Part shown: positions 19,459-28,440 of the stretch, piece after piece | Numbering within the stretch: position 1 is the stretch's first letter | Layout: the number at the start of each line of letters is the position of its first letter | Assembly: GCA_015179025.1 (NCBI GenBank) | Contig: WHUX01000365.1 | Span: 1-37,006 of the forward strand | Direction: 5' to 3' | Length of the DNA stretch: 37,006 nucleotides | From: Terfezia claveryi | Taxonomy: Eukaryota; Ascomycota; Pezizomycetes; Pezizales; Pezizaceae | Position numbers and translations under genes: made by a program | The notes under the pieces: generated by a model | What the model saw: only the letters and a program-made list of their open reading frames with translations | Databases searched by the model: none | Told to the model about the DNA's origin: nothing

Positions 19459-20070
19459 GGGCATATATATATATATATGCGAGAAACTCGTGCTTTTGGA
19501 GACATAGAGCAATGCATGCATTCGCGGGCATATATATATATATATGCGAGAAACTCGTGCTTTTGGAGATATAGAGAAATGCATGCATTCGCGGTCATAT
19601 ATATATATATATGCGAGAAACTCGTGCTTTTGGAGACTTACATATATATTTGCGAGAAACTCGTGCTTGTGGAGACATATATATATATATATGCGAGGAA
19701 TCCATGCATTCGCGGGCTTATATATATATGTCTCCAAAAGCACGAGTTTCTCGCACATATATATATATATGCACGCGAATGCATGCATTTCTCTATGTCT
19801 CCAAAAGCACGAGTTTCTCACATATATATATATAAGTCTCCAAAAGCACGAGTTTCTCGCACATATCTATATGAGTCTCCAAAAGCACGAGTTTCTCGCA
19901 TATATATATATATATGCCCGCGGATGCATGGATTTCTTGCATATATATATATATGTCTCCAAAAGCACGAGTTTCTCGCACATATATATATATATGCCCG
20001 CGAATGCATGCATTGCTCTATGTCTCCAAAAGGACAAGTTTCTCGCATATATATATATATATATGCCTGC
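19459..20070. repeat. FB-1 central inverted array of (TA)n-spaced repeats
   Basis: (TA)n runs of 8-20 bp separate GCGAGAAACTCGTGCTTTTG and GCATGCATTCGCGGGC units. Orientation flips at about 19728, near the geometric centre of FB-1 (19748). The two halves can pair over about 300 bp each. Confidence 0.85.
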
Positions 20071-20384
20071 GAATGTATGAATTCCTACGAAACATATCAC
20101 AAAGCGTGAACTCTACACGTATCTCAATACCACGACTACGATTGCCCAATATGACTATTACCAGGCCAGGCATTGAATAGTATGGCACCCGTGGGCGAAA
20201 GGGGGCTGAGCGCCATTGGTCACTGTCATGCCACTTCTCTTGTTATCCCTTATCTCATTGTCTTCGGAAAGTCTAAATTGTCGGCCTTAGCAGTCGGCCT
20301 TGGCAACTATGGTTTTCCTGTATATATACCTCCCTTCCCCGCACATTTTCCCTTCGCTCTATATGCCAGCACATTATGGCGAGT

Positions 20385-20590
20385 ATTAGAGCGAGTATGA
20401 GAGCGAGTATTGGAGCGAGTATTAGGGCAAGTATTAGAGCGAGTATTGGAGCAGGTATTAGAGCGAGAATTGGAGCGAGTATTAGAGCGAGTATTGGAGC
20501 GAGTATTTGAACGAGAATTGGAGCGAGTATTAGAGTGAGTGTTAGAGCGAGTGTTAGAGCGAGTGTTAGAGCGAGTGTTAGAGCGATTGA
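20385..20590 (+). repeat. FB-1 right 12-bp tandem array
   Basis: It is an array of GAGCGAGTATTA and GAGCGAGAATTG units, the inverse of 18966-19150. Confidence 0.85.
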
Positions 20591-20864
20591 AGCAGCGAGT
20601 GCTTGTTCTATATATATATCTATTACTCAATACTTCTGTGTATATAATTATTAGCGAATACAATGGATATTTCCGCTGCATGAATATTCAATGGCAGCAA
20701 TAGTGGCTACGCACCTGGCTGGTATTAGAGGGTCGTACATACAAGCGGGTGCATTGTAACCATAGCGTTAACAATATGATGATGCCAAGGGAAGGAACTC
20801 TAATATCCAGAGATTGAAATATGCCAACCAGCATCCGGACGGCTTTGGTTGCCCCAATGGTGTC

Positions 20865-21058
20865 CAGATTGTGTTGCAACTCAGCCAGGCGTCCAGATTG
20901 TATTGCAACTCAGCCGGGCGTCCAGATTGTGTTGCAACTCAGCCGGGCGTCGTGATTGTGTTGCAACGCAGCCAGCGTCCAGACACACAGGACGCACAGG
21001 ACGCACACGCGCGAGCTCTCGCGTCCGGACGCTGGGCGGTGCGTCCGGACGCCACTTT
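20865..21058 (+). repeat. FB-1 right subterminal repeats
   Basis: Four units of GCGTCCAGATTGTGTTGCAA (about 30-bp period) are followed by GGACGCACA repeats and two perfect 12-bp palindromes GCGTCCGGACGC (21021-21032, 21041-21052). It mirrors the left subterminal region. Confidence 0.7.
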
Positions 21059-21073
21059 TTTCTTGCTGATGTT

Positions 21074-22396
21074 TACCACCTCGAGCGGCTCTATGTGCCG
21101 AAAGGAGAGCTGTGCCTGCGATTGATCAAGGAACACCACGATACCCCAGCGGCAGGCCACCCGGGAGTGGCTAAAACGTTGGAACTGCTGGCCAGGGAAT
21201 ATACATGGACAGACCAGCGGAAGGAAGTGGAGCGGTACGTACGGAACTGCCATGTTTGCAAGCGTACTAAGCCTGTTCGCCACGCCCCATATGGCACTCT
21301 GAAGCCCCTAGATATCCCGGATCGGCCGTGGCTGCATCTGACCATGGATTTCGTGACAGGATTGCCAGAAGACTCGGGATTCAACGCCATTTTGATGGTG
21401 GTAGATCGATTGACAAAAATGAGGCACGTTATACCTTGCTGGGATACCTGCTCTGCCCCAGAGTTAGCCAATCTCTACCTCAATAATGTATTCCGATACC
21501 ATGGCCTCCCTGAATCGATCGTATCCGACCATGGCCCCCAGTTTACCTCAGAATCCTGGCAAGCCTTCTGCGAACTTCTGGGGATCAAAGTGCGGCTGTC
21601 AATGGAATATTACCCCCAGACGGACGGCCAATCAGAGAGGATGAACGCCATTATGGAGCAATATCTGTGGGCCTTTCTCAACTACCAGTAGGATAACTGG
21701 GTTTCGCTGCTGGCCACCTGCGAATTTGCTGCGAACAACCAGTTCTCTGAATCCTCCAAAACCTCTCCTTTCCTGGCCAATTACGGTTGGCACCCCCGAT
21801 TCGTGGATACCGTAGCTCCCCTGCAGAAAGCCCAACCCCCAGCCAAGGAATTCGCAGCCGGAATCGCTGAGCTCCACTCGACCCTGAAGGCAGAGCTGAG
21901 GTATGCACAAGCCAGGCAAGCCGAATATACTAACGGCTCACGGTTGCCAGCCCCCAGATATCAGCCAGGCGACAAGGTATGGCTCTCCAGCCGGCACTTC
22001 TGACCAGAACGGCCCTCCCGCAAGCTCGACCACAAGTTTCTGGGTCCATTTGAGGTATTGGCCGCTGTGGGCACTCATGCCTACCGCCTGAGGTTCCCCA
22101 AAGACATCAAACGACATCCAGTCATCCATGTCTCCGAGATCGAGCCTGCCGCTAGCGACCCTCTCCCTGGCCAGAAACACCCTCCACCTCCCCCCGTGGT
22201 TATCGAAGGTGAGGAGGAATGGGAGGTAGAGGAAGTGCTGGACTCCCGAAGAAGGTATGGGCACCTGCAATATAAGGTCAAATGGCTGGGAGATGAGGAG
22301 ACGACCTGGCAACCAGTGGAGGACCTGGAAAACGTACAGGACTTGGTCACCCTGTTCCACCAGCATTACCCCCGGAAGCCTCACCCCACCCAATGA
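21074..22396 (+). pseudogene. Gy-A integrase core and chromodomain (two stops)
   Basis: This frame starts right after FB-1. The zinc domain has H..H..C-x2-C residues in EHHDTPAAGHPGVAKTLELL and NCHVCKRTKPV. The catalytic triad is visible: TMDFVTGLPEDSG (D), ESIVSDHGPQFTS (D) and YYPQTDGQSERMNAIMEQYL (E). TAG at 21689-21691 and TGA at 22001-22003 break an otherwise single frame. Next come the tail YQPGDKVWLSSRHF and KLDHKFLGPFEVLAAVGTHA. A chromodomain follows: EWEVEEVLDSRRRYGHLQYK, VKWLGDEETTWQPVEDL. It ends with TGA 22394-22396. Integrase inserts the cDNA, and the chromodomain probably guides it to heterochromatin. Confidence 0.93.
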
Positions 22397-22573
22397 TATT
22401 CTTGTCGTCCTGGAATTGGTTATTAGGGTTGTTATTGTCGTTGTTGTTGGGATTATTGTTGGTACGTACTTCCGGCGTTGGGGTTGTGTTATGGGTTATT
22501 GGTTTAGTCGCCTGTTTTGTTTGTTTGTTTTTGTCTTGCCTTTCGCCTTGTCTTTCGTCGCTGGGGCTCCGAG
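22397..22573 (+). other. Gy-A 3' untranslated spacer
   Basis: This short non-coding stretch between the pol stop and the polypurine tract is rich in GTTGTT and TTGTTTGTTT runs. I see no gene in it. Confidence 0.6.
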
Positions 22574-22576
22574 CCT

Positions 22577-22586
22577 AAAGGGGGGA
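22577..22586 (+). other. Gy-A polypurine tract
   Basis: AAAGGGGGGA lies in CCTAAAGGGGGGATAG, directly before the 3' LTR. The same 16-nt block precedes the Gy-4 LTR (29570-29585 on the minus strand). Confidence 0.85.
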
Positions 22587-22589
22587 TAG

Positions 22590-23167
22590 TGTCACAACCA
22601 TCCTTTCCTAGCCGAGTTTGAGAGTCAGACGGGATTCCGTCTGACTCTCGTTATTGTTGATTGTAGTCTTGATTTGACACTAGAACAGGCTTGTTCAGGT
22701 GTCGTGCTATTTTGACACTCGAACAGGCTTGTTCGGGTGTCGTCGATGGGTGATTATTATCTTAGCTTCCGAGATAGGAATCTCGGGAAGCTTATTCCTT
22801 CCACGGCCTTGACCTGGAATCATGTATATATATCTTCGTCCCTCTGCCCTCTCGTTGGATCCCCATCCAACGTCTTGTATATCCAATACAGGGCCTTGCT
22901 TCTCTCCACATTGGTGCATCTCCCTTGTGCACCTCCTTGCCTTGCCTCGCCTTGTCTCTGCAGCCCAGCTGCCTCCCTTAACACATGCGGTAACTGCTTC
23001 TGCATGTCTCGTGTCCCTTGCCCTCTGCCTCTCTTGCCTCTTGCCCTTGCCTCCCGTCTCAGCCTCCCCCTGGTCATACACGTAGCGTTCCTACGTGTGT
23101 GTTATCCTAGCCTTGCCCTTTCCCCAGCGTACCCCTTGGTCGCCTTGCCCCCAGAGCTGTCGTTACA
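22590..23167 (+). repeat. Gy-A 3' LTR (578 bp)
   Basis: It has the same length as the 5' LTR. It carries a perfect 13-bp hairpin GAGAGTCAGACGG (22620-22632) / CCGTCTGACTCTC (22637-22649), and two copies of the GACACTCGAACA palindrome (22676-22703, 22714-22741). ATCCAACGT is conserved at 22865-22873. The differences from the 5' LTR are mostly transitions in both directions. Confidence 0.95.
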
Positions 23168-23172
23168 GTAGC
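23168..23172 (+). repeat. Target-site duplication of Gy-A, right copy
   Basis: GTAGC lies immediately 3' of the right LTR and is identical to 14122-14126. Confidence 0.95.
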
Positions 23173-24155
23173 ACTGAGTAAGCAAACAAGGTCAGTAATA
23201 GCTTCAGAAGAGATAGGATAGCTATCAATAATATTGAAAAGGCAATGGATCTGTAACTTGAAGGTTAATATAGAGTTTTTCCTAATGAAGACTTGATCAA
23301 TAAATGCAATTCCTAAAGTACTACAAACTATGTGAGCTAATATTACTACTATTTTACTATTAAATTTAATAGTTATTAGTACTACAAAATACTTACCAAA
23401 CAAGCAAGCTTTATCAATAGATATAAGTATAGGTAAAGCAAATATAGACAAAAATAAATAACCCTGGACAAGCCCCTTACTGGTGTCAGTAACTAGACAA
23501 GGGACTCCTTTTTTTCTGACTCTTTAACTTCTTTAATTCGTTATTTAAATATAATGTAAGTAGTCAGGGAATAGTTCTTATAGAGAGGATATACTATGAT
23601 TAAGTAGTCACCTTTTCTATATGCGATACATAGCCTATTATTGTAGCAGTAATCTCATTCTCCCTAGGTAAGCTAGAGTCATCCGGAAGATAGATCTGTA
23701 GAGGTAGCTCTCCTAGTAACTATAGAAGGGTGTACCACTTTATCTATATTGGGCTTTGGTTCTAGAAGTTCTAGCTCTAGAGGTGAGGTTACATTGGGTT
23801 CTAGGGGTGCTGAGTCTGTACTTGTTGAATCCTTAACTTAGCTGTCTTTAATTCCACCTACAAGGCCAGGTCGATGAGCTACCTAGAGTTTCAGTCAAAG
23901 ACAGGATAAGATACTTCTTAATCTTGATGCTAAGACTCTTCTTGAACTGTTCTAGTTTCACTTGATTATTCTATAATACTTCCACTACTAGCCTTAAAAA
24001 TTCTACTATATATATAGAGAAATTATTACCTCGGTATCTTAGAGCTTAAAGGGCTATAATAGCTGTCTTTACTAGGTTTGGATCTCCAAATACATAATTA
24101 AGGATGACGAATAGGGTAGAAATATCAGCTAGTTTGATACTAGAGTCTTAGATAT
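23168..24155 (-). pseudogene. B2 protease and gag (right segment)
   Basis: This is the continuation of B2 beyond Gy-A. Protease (23168-23458) retains MSIFALPILISIDKACLFGK and a mutated active site VCSTLGIAFIDQ. The gag-pol junction at about 23480-23520 keeps a degraded frameshift stem (CCCTTAC/ACAAGGG-type). Gag is then readable with stops, zinc-knuckle end first, up to YVFGDPN-like and SSIKLADIS residues at about 24130-24150. The gag N-terminus and 5' LTR are missing where element C begins. Transitions toward TA-rich codons are extreme. Confidence 0.82.
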
Positions 24156-24165
24156 AAGATTCTGT

Positions 24166-25297
24166 TAAGAATATCCAGTGTTTTCTTAGATTTGTCAATT
24201 TTTACCCCAGGTTTATCAATAAGTATTCTGCTCTTTGACAACCTCTTTTTAACTTGCTTTAAAAAGATGTTCCTTTTGTTTTGAATTCTTTATGTAAAGG
24301 GGTTTTTAAACTTCTCAAGGAAACCTTTACCTCGGTACCCATCCTACACTATTTTGACACTGAGCTCGAGACCTTGGTCGAAACAGATGCCTCGAATTAT
24401 GTCACCTCCAGAATCCTGTCACAGAAACACCTAAAAGATGGGAAATTTGTTCTGCACCCAGTCACATTTATTTCGGAAAAAATGTCACCCGCAGAATGCA
24501 ATTATGGCATTGGAGATAAGGAATTGCTAGCAATTATTTTGGCTCTTGAAAAATAGCACATCTATTTACACCAGCTTCTATGACCGTTCTCTATCCTTAC
24601 TGACCATTACAACCTACAGAGCTTTACCTACAAAGCCTTGCTTTTATGCCAACAAGCTTGTTAGGCATAGGAAATAGCCCAATATAACTTCAAGATCGTC
24701 TTCAGACCCAGCACCTAGAACACTAAACCTGATGTACTCACTAGGAGATCTGGAGACCTCTTTGAGGAAGGGGATGGTCGTACTCGCCCAACACAGGCCC
24801 TAATACCTGCCGAGAAATTTTCACTTTCTGTAGCCTTAATCGTTAACAACGAAGACATTCTTGCTGCCCTCAAGACTGACAAGCTCACCCTCGAGATTAT
24901 ACACGCCCTCAAGAATGATGCCAGAAAACACCTGATAATCCCTTTGGCTCAATATCAACTCTCGGAGGGACTTATACTCGTTAATGGTCTAGTTTATGTT
25001 CCTGACTCCCTAGAAATACACCTCCACATTCTCTGTACCTACTATGACCACTCAGCTATGGGACACCCTAGTCAAGCAGCAACCTATGAATTGGTATCAC
25101 GAGACTACTGGTGGCCAAAGATGCATCAGACTATAGCCCTATACCTTCGAAATTGTGATACCTGCGCCCAGATTAAACCAGCTTGCCATGCCCCCTATAG
25201 ATTATTAAAACCACTTCAAGTTCTATTTCAGAAGTGGTTATCTGTCTCCTTGGACCTTGTTACTGGCCCCCTGTCTCAAATGGATTCGATTCCTTAG
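24166..25297 (+). pseudogene. Element C RNase H and integrase N-terminus
   Basis: One frame with several stops. RNase H shows FKLLKETFTSVPILHYFDTE, VETDASNYVTSRILSQ (catalytic D) and SPAECNYGIGDKELLAIILA (catalytic E region), then TAG at 24554-24556. The tether [20 protein letters not shown] follows. The integrase zinc domain is visible in YYDHSAMGHPSQAATYELVS and RDYWWPKMHQTIALYLRNCD, then TCAQIKPACHAPY. It ends in a frameshift after LSVSLDLVTGPLS, which holds the first catalytic Asp. Confidence 0.85.
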
Positions 25298-26295
25298 TGG
25301 TTATAGTTGACCAATTGTCAAAAATGGCATACTATTTCCCTACCAACACAGATGCCAATTCCAAGCAGATGGCTAAGCTATTCTTTGATAATGTCTTTCG
25401 CCTACATGGAATTCCCGATTCGATTATCTCAAACTGTAGTACTCAATTCGTATCTAAATTCACTCGCTCCTTGACCTCCCTCATTGGGATTCAACAGAAG
25501 GTTTCAATAGCCTTCTACCCCCAAACTGATGGACAAATGGAACGAATCAATTCTATCACACAACAATACTTGCGGGCTTACTGTAATTATCAACAAGACA
25601 ACTGGTCCAAATTACTAACTATGGCTGAGTTTTGCTACAACAATACCTTATTATCGACCCTAGGTTTCACCCCCTTTCAGGCTATGTATGGTGAAAATCC
25701 CAAATATCAGATCAATATGAACCCCACCACCAAGCTACCTGCTCCTTAAGTGATCAAAGAATACGTGGACCACCTTACTGAACTGGACACCAATCTTCGA
25801 TCAGAAATGATCTGGGCACAACCTACCTACTACTAATAAGCTAATAAATCTCAGATTCCAGCCCCTAAGTTCGAAATAGGGGATCAAGCGTGGTTACTTC
25901 GTCGACATGTTAAAACAACTTGCCCATCGACAAAACTCGACTTCAACAAGTTGGGAAAATTCCTGATAATCAAGAAGGTCTCCTCCTATGCCTATAAACC
26001 TAACCTCCTCATATCTATAAAAATCCATCCGTTTTTCATGTCTCACTCCTCAAACCTGCCTCCATGGTCCCCCTTCCAGGTCAAATCCAACCTCCCCCAC
26101 CATCTGTGATCATTGAGGATGAACCTAAATGGAAAGTGGACGAAATCATCGACTCTCATTTCCACAATCGCAAACTAGAATACCTCACCAATTGGGTAGG
26201 CTATGACGAGCTTACCTGAGAACCTGACGATATGTTTTCGAATGCACCTAGTGTTGTGAAAAAATTCCATACTGCATACCTCTTGAAACCATGTC
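25280..26295 (+). pseudogene. Element C integrase core, tail and chromodomain
   Basis: After the frameshift near 25280: LVVIVDQLSKMAYYFPTNTD, LFFDNVFRLHGIPDSIISNC and FYPQTDGQMERINSITQQYL. The second catalytic Asp, in the usual S-D-R-G block, is Asn here (SNCS), and the Glu is kept. TAA at 25747-25749 interrupts. Further decayed sequence reads PKFEIGDQAWLLRRHV and LPPWSPFQ. A chromodomain follows at about 26104-26290: PKWKVDEIIDSHFHNRKLEY, then NWVGYDELT, stop, EPDDMF. The copy is inactive. Confidence 0.82.
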
Positions 26296-26365
26296 CTCAC
26301 ACTCTACTTAAATGCGTGGAATTTGAACTTGGTATCCTGCCTTAGATTCACAGGAGCTCATCCTT

Positions 26366-26376
26366 GGAAGAGGGAG
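26366..26376 (+). other. Element C polypurine tract
   Basis: GGAAGAGGGAG lies a few bases before the LTR start at 26381. Confidence 0.6.
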
Positions 26377-26540
26377 CTACTATTACGAACCCTCTCGAAT
26401 CATAATCCTGACCCGAACGATATCACTAGCAACCCATGCACTTGCTAAAGTATATCATATGACTATGTTCTCCACCCTGCCTCTCCTGGCTAGCCGACAT
26501 CTGACTGCATCCCGAAAGTCCTAGTCATTCACTTATGGAT

Positions 26541-26850
26541 TTGACATTTGAGAGTCGAACCAAAACTAGCATGACTCTCAAACTAGGATATACTCTGGAA
26601 AATCTCGAACTTTATTTTGACCCAAACCTTATTTAAGAGTTGAACCAAAACTGGCATGACTCTCAGATTTAGAAAATACCCCGAAAAAACATCTAACCCT
26701 ATTTTGACCCAAACCTTATTGGAGAGTCAAACCAAAACTGGCATGACTCTCAGATTTAGGAAATACCCCTGAAACCCTCAAACCCTATTTTGACCTAAAC
26801 CTTATTTGAGAGTCAAACCAAAACTGGCATGACTCTCAGATTAGGAACAA
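26541..26850 (+). repeat. Four 85-87-bp U3 repeats with GAGAGTC/GACTCTC
   Basis: Units start at GAGAGTC-like positions 26550, 26635, 26722 and 26808. Each has GAGAGTCRAACCAAAACTGG followed by CATGACTCTC, so GAGAGTC and GACTCTC can pair around a 16-nt loop. The connecting sequence CCCTATTTTGACCCAAACCT is also repeated. Position upstream of the TATA box suggests enhancer-like repeats. Function is inferred. Confidence 0.8.
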
Positions 26851-27088
26851 CCTGATCTCGCTCAAAACTCTTTCTTTAGCTTATCAGAAATTTCACCTTC
26901 GCTTATATACAATTCTTCAGGTCTTATGTTTGCCCCAGTATTATCTGTTCTTGTTTGACGCCTCGTTCTCAATGATCTCATAGGATCCGTGTATCCGTGA
27001 GCTGGCTTGTATATTCATCTTCCGTTATGCTTTGTCTAGACCATTTTGTTAGCCAACAGGGTGTTATTCGAGATAGAGATAGGATCTC

Positions 27089-27096
27089 TATAAAAG
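27089..27096 (+). promoter_or_regulatory. TATA box of the element C LTR
   Basis: TATAAAAG lies in ATCTCTATAAAAGAAGC, about 240 bp downstream of the U3 repeats. Confidence 0.55.
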
Positions 27097-27428
27097 AAGC
27101 TTGTTCTGCCGTCTGTATTTTGTTTCTTTCTTCCCATGCAACAACTTGTCTATGCTCCTGTACCTAGTTGTTATACGAATATATCTGCACCCCAGTTCTT
27201 GAGTGTAGCTCAAACTACCTCACCTTCTTGACCTAGACCTTGACACCTCACTCGACTTTGGTTTCGCCCGAAGTCCCTAGACACCTGATCACACATGTAA
27301 AGCTCCCTACATGTGCAATACCTCAATACTCGCATCCATCACCTGCAATATCGTTTACTATGTCGACACGGGAATCACCCCATAACCTCTGTTCATTATC
27401 TGCCCCTCGACAACCTCCGTTCTTAACA

Positions 27429-27854
27429 CAGACACTATAGGTCCAATGGTATGGCGTCTGGATATCATATGTCTGAATGATAGCATCAAGACGCCATAGG
27501 TCTGGATAATGCCATCTGGAGATACTGGATGTGCACGGCTAGTGTCGAGAGACAGAGTAAGTGTCTGGACATCAAGGGTCCGAATAATGGTGCCTAGGAG
27601 CTAGGGATCGAGACCTTGGCTTTTTAGATTGTCAGTTTGCCAATTGAGAAACCTATGGTACCAGAGTTATAAATGACAAACTAGATTCTTTTCTAATACT
27701 ATTTTTTTATGATTGTATCTCAATCTAAGTCCTTTGATTTTTTCGCATTAGGTTTGGTGTTGGGATTGTTGTTAGAATTAAATCCTATTTTTTGATATTA
27801 ATTCTAATCCCTACATAGACTATAACTCTGATTTTCATTTTAAGAGTATTGTCA
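27429..27854. other. Non-coding stretch after element C
   Basis: No gene is seen. It contains a 10-bp inverted repeat TATGGCGTCT (27450-27459) / AGACGCCATA (27489-27498), short GGTCTGGATAATG-like repeats, and an imperfect hairpin TTAGAATTAAATC..GATATTAATTCTAA around 27773-27812. It may be remnants of a small inverted-repeat element, but termini could not be set. Confidence 0.4.
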
Positions 27855-28440
27855 TCAGGATATATTTGGTATAGGTACTAGAGCAATATCTTTCTTTAAA
27901 GCTTTATATAACTCTGCTTGATATACAAGCTGATCATATAACTATTCTTCTTTAATTAAAGCAATTAATATAGCTAACATATATAGTAGCAGGTGATTAA
28001 GAAACTTTCTTCTTTTAACTTGCCACAATATTAATTGTTTACTATTCTCATCAATTAATTTGATTTGTATTTCAGTAAGCCAGTTGGTGAACTATTTCAT
28101 TCCTATATGATATCTATCCTTGTATAGTGTAGCAGTTTCCTATCATTTCTACAAAATGTCATTACTATTAGATAGTATTAAAAAATCTCTTAGTACTAGT
28201 ATGAAGCTAACAAATATCACATTCTTTTCTTTTTCTCTTGAGAATTAATTATAAGTAGTAAGCTTACTTCCTTCTATTCTGAATCCAACAATTTCCAAAG
28301 CTGAAGTGCATTCTAAATTTATTCCTTTGCTAATTAATCAACATTGTCTTGCTATTATATAAAAGTCAAAATATTGAAAGTTTTGCCACTTTTGTCTTTT
28401 TTTCTTATTTTTTCTAGTAGATCAATCTTTATTTCTTTTA
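27855..28440 (-). pseudogene. Decayed gag-like pseudogene
   Basis: The minus-strand frame ending at TGA 27857-27855 reads with only a few TAG/TGA/TAA stops: YKDRYHIGMK, stop, FTNWLTEIQIKLIDENSKQL, then ILWQVKRRKFLNHLLLYMLA, then YDQLVYQAELYKALKKDIAL. Upstream are SALEIVGFRIEGSKLTTY and the basic start KKKRQKWQNFQYFDFY. The helical pattern (a NHLPPYML-like block followed by YDQLVxQAEL) resembles the capsid region of LTR-retrotransposon gag proteins. The stops fit C-to-T decay. The family is not identified. A chance open frame in AT-rich DNA is possible but less likely given the composition. Confidence 0.4.

Larger units (their letters stand above)
18424..21071. mobile_element. FB-1, palindromic foldback-type element (2648 bp, non-coding)
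   Basis: It starts CATCAGCAAGAAA (18424) and ends TTTCTTGCTGATG (21071), with TT duplicated on both sides (18422-18423, 21072-21073). Both arms hold the same modules in mirrored order: GACGC-rich repeats, a unique block, a 12-bp array, a conserved block of about 280 bp and (TA)n-spaced repeats meeting near 19730. The empty target is present in B2 (11751-11765). No transposase or other protein is encoded; long frames in it are repeat translations. It probably moves by a transposase supplied elsewhere, but the superfamily is not clear. Confidence 0.85.
14127..23167 (+). mobile_element. Gy-A, Ty3/Gypsy chromovirus with both LTRs and target duplication
   Basis: The two LTRs are 578 bp each (14127-14704 and 22590-23167), both TGTCACAACC..GTTACA. 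The 5 bases before the element (14122-14126) and after it (23168-23172) are both GTAGC, a perfect target-site duplication. The interrupted sequence is B2 protease, which aligns continuously across the insertion. The internal order is gag, protease, RT, RNase H, integrase, chromodomain and polypurine tract. Excluding FB-1, the element is about 6.4 kb. LTR differences, counted by eye, are about thirty and nearly all transitions, so it is younger than B2 but decayed. Confidence 0.97.
24166..27428 (+). mobile_element. Element C, 5'-truncated Gypsy chromovirus with 3' LTR
   Basis: Pol begins abruptly at the end of RT (CFLRFVNFYPRFINKYSAL) and continues through RNase H, integrase and chromodomain to a polypurine tract and a 1048-bp LTR. 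It is a different family from Gy-A: the proteins are only moderately similar and the LTR is unrelated apart from a shared GAGAGTC/GACTCTC motif. The 5' LTR, gag, protease and most of RT are missing. Confidence 0.82.
26381..27428 (+). repeat. Element C 3' LTR (about 1048 bp)
   Basis: It begins TATTACGAACCC (TG of the terminus mutated to TA) and ends TTCTTAACA. It holds four 85-87-bp repeats (26541-26850) and a TATA box (27089). There is no partner copy in the window, so the ends rest on the polypurine tract and terminal bases. Confidence 0.7.

Noticed and set aside
19339..20109. Several 60-256 residue frames on both strands full of YIYICEKLVLLET or YARNSCFWR
   Set aside because: They are translations of (TA)n-spaced tandem repeats in FB-1. 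They appear in several frames and on both strands with no independent protein signal. The same applies to frames at 31124-31695 and 32344-33130 in FB-2.
24166..24280. A 5' LTR for element C
   Set aside because: The sequence before RNase H is coding and matches the end of RT. No copy of the 26381-27428 LTR is present upstream.
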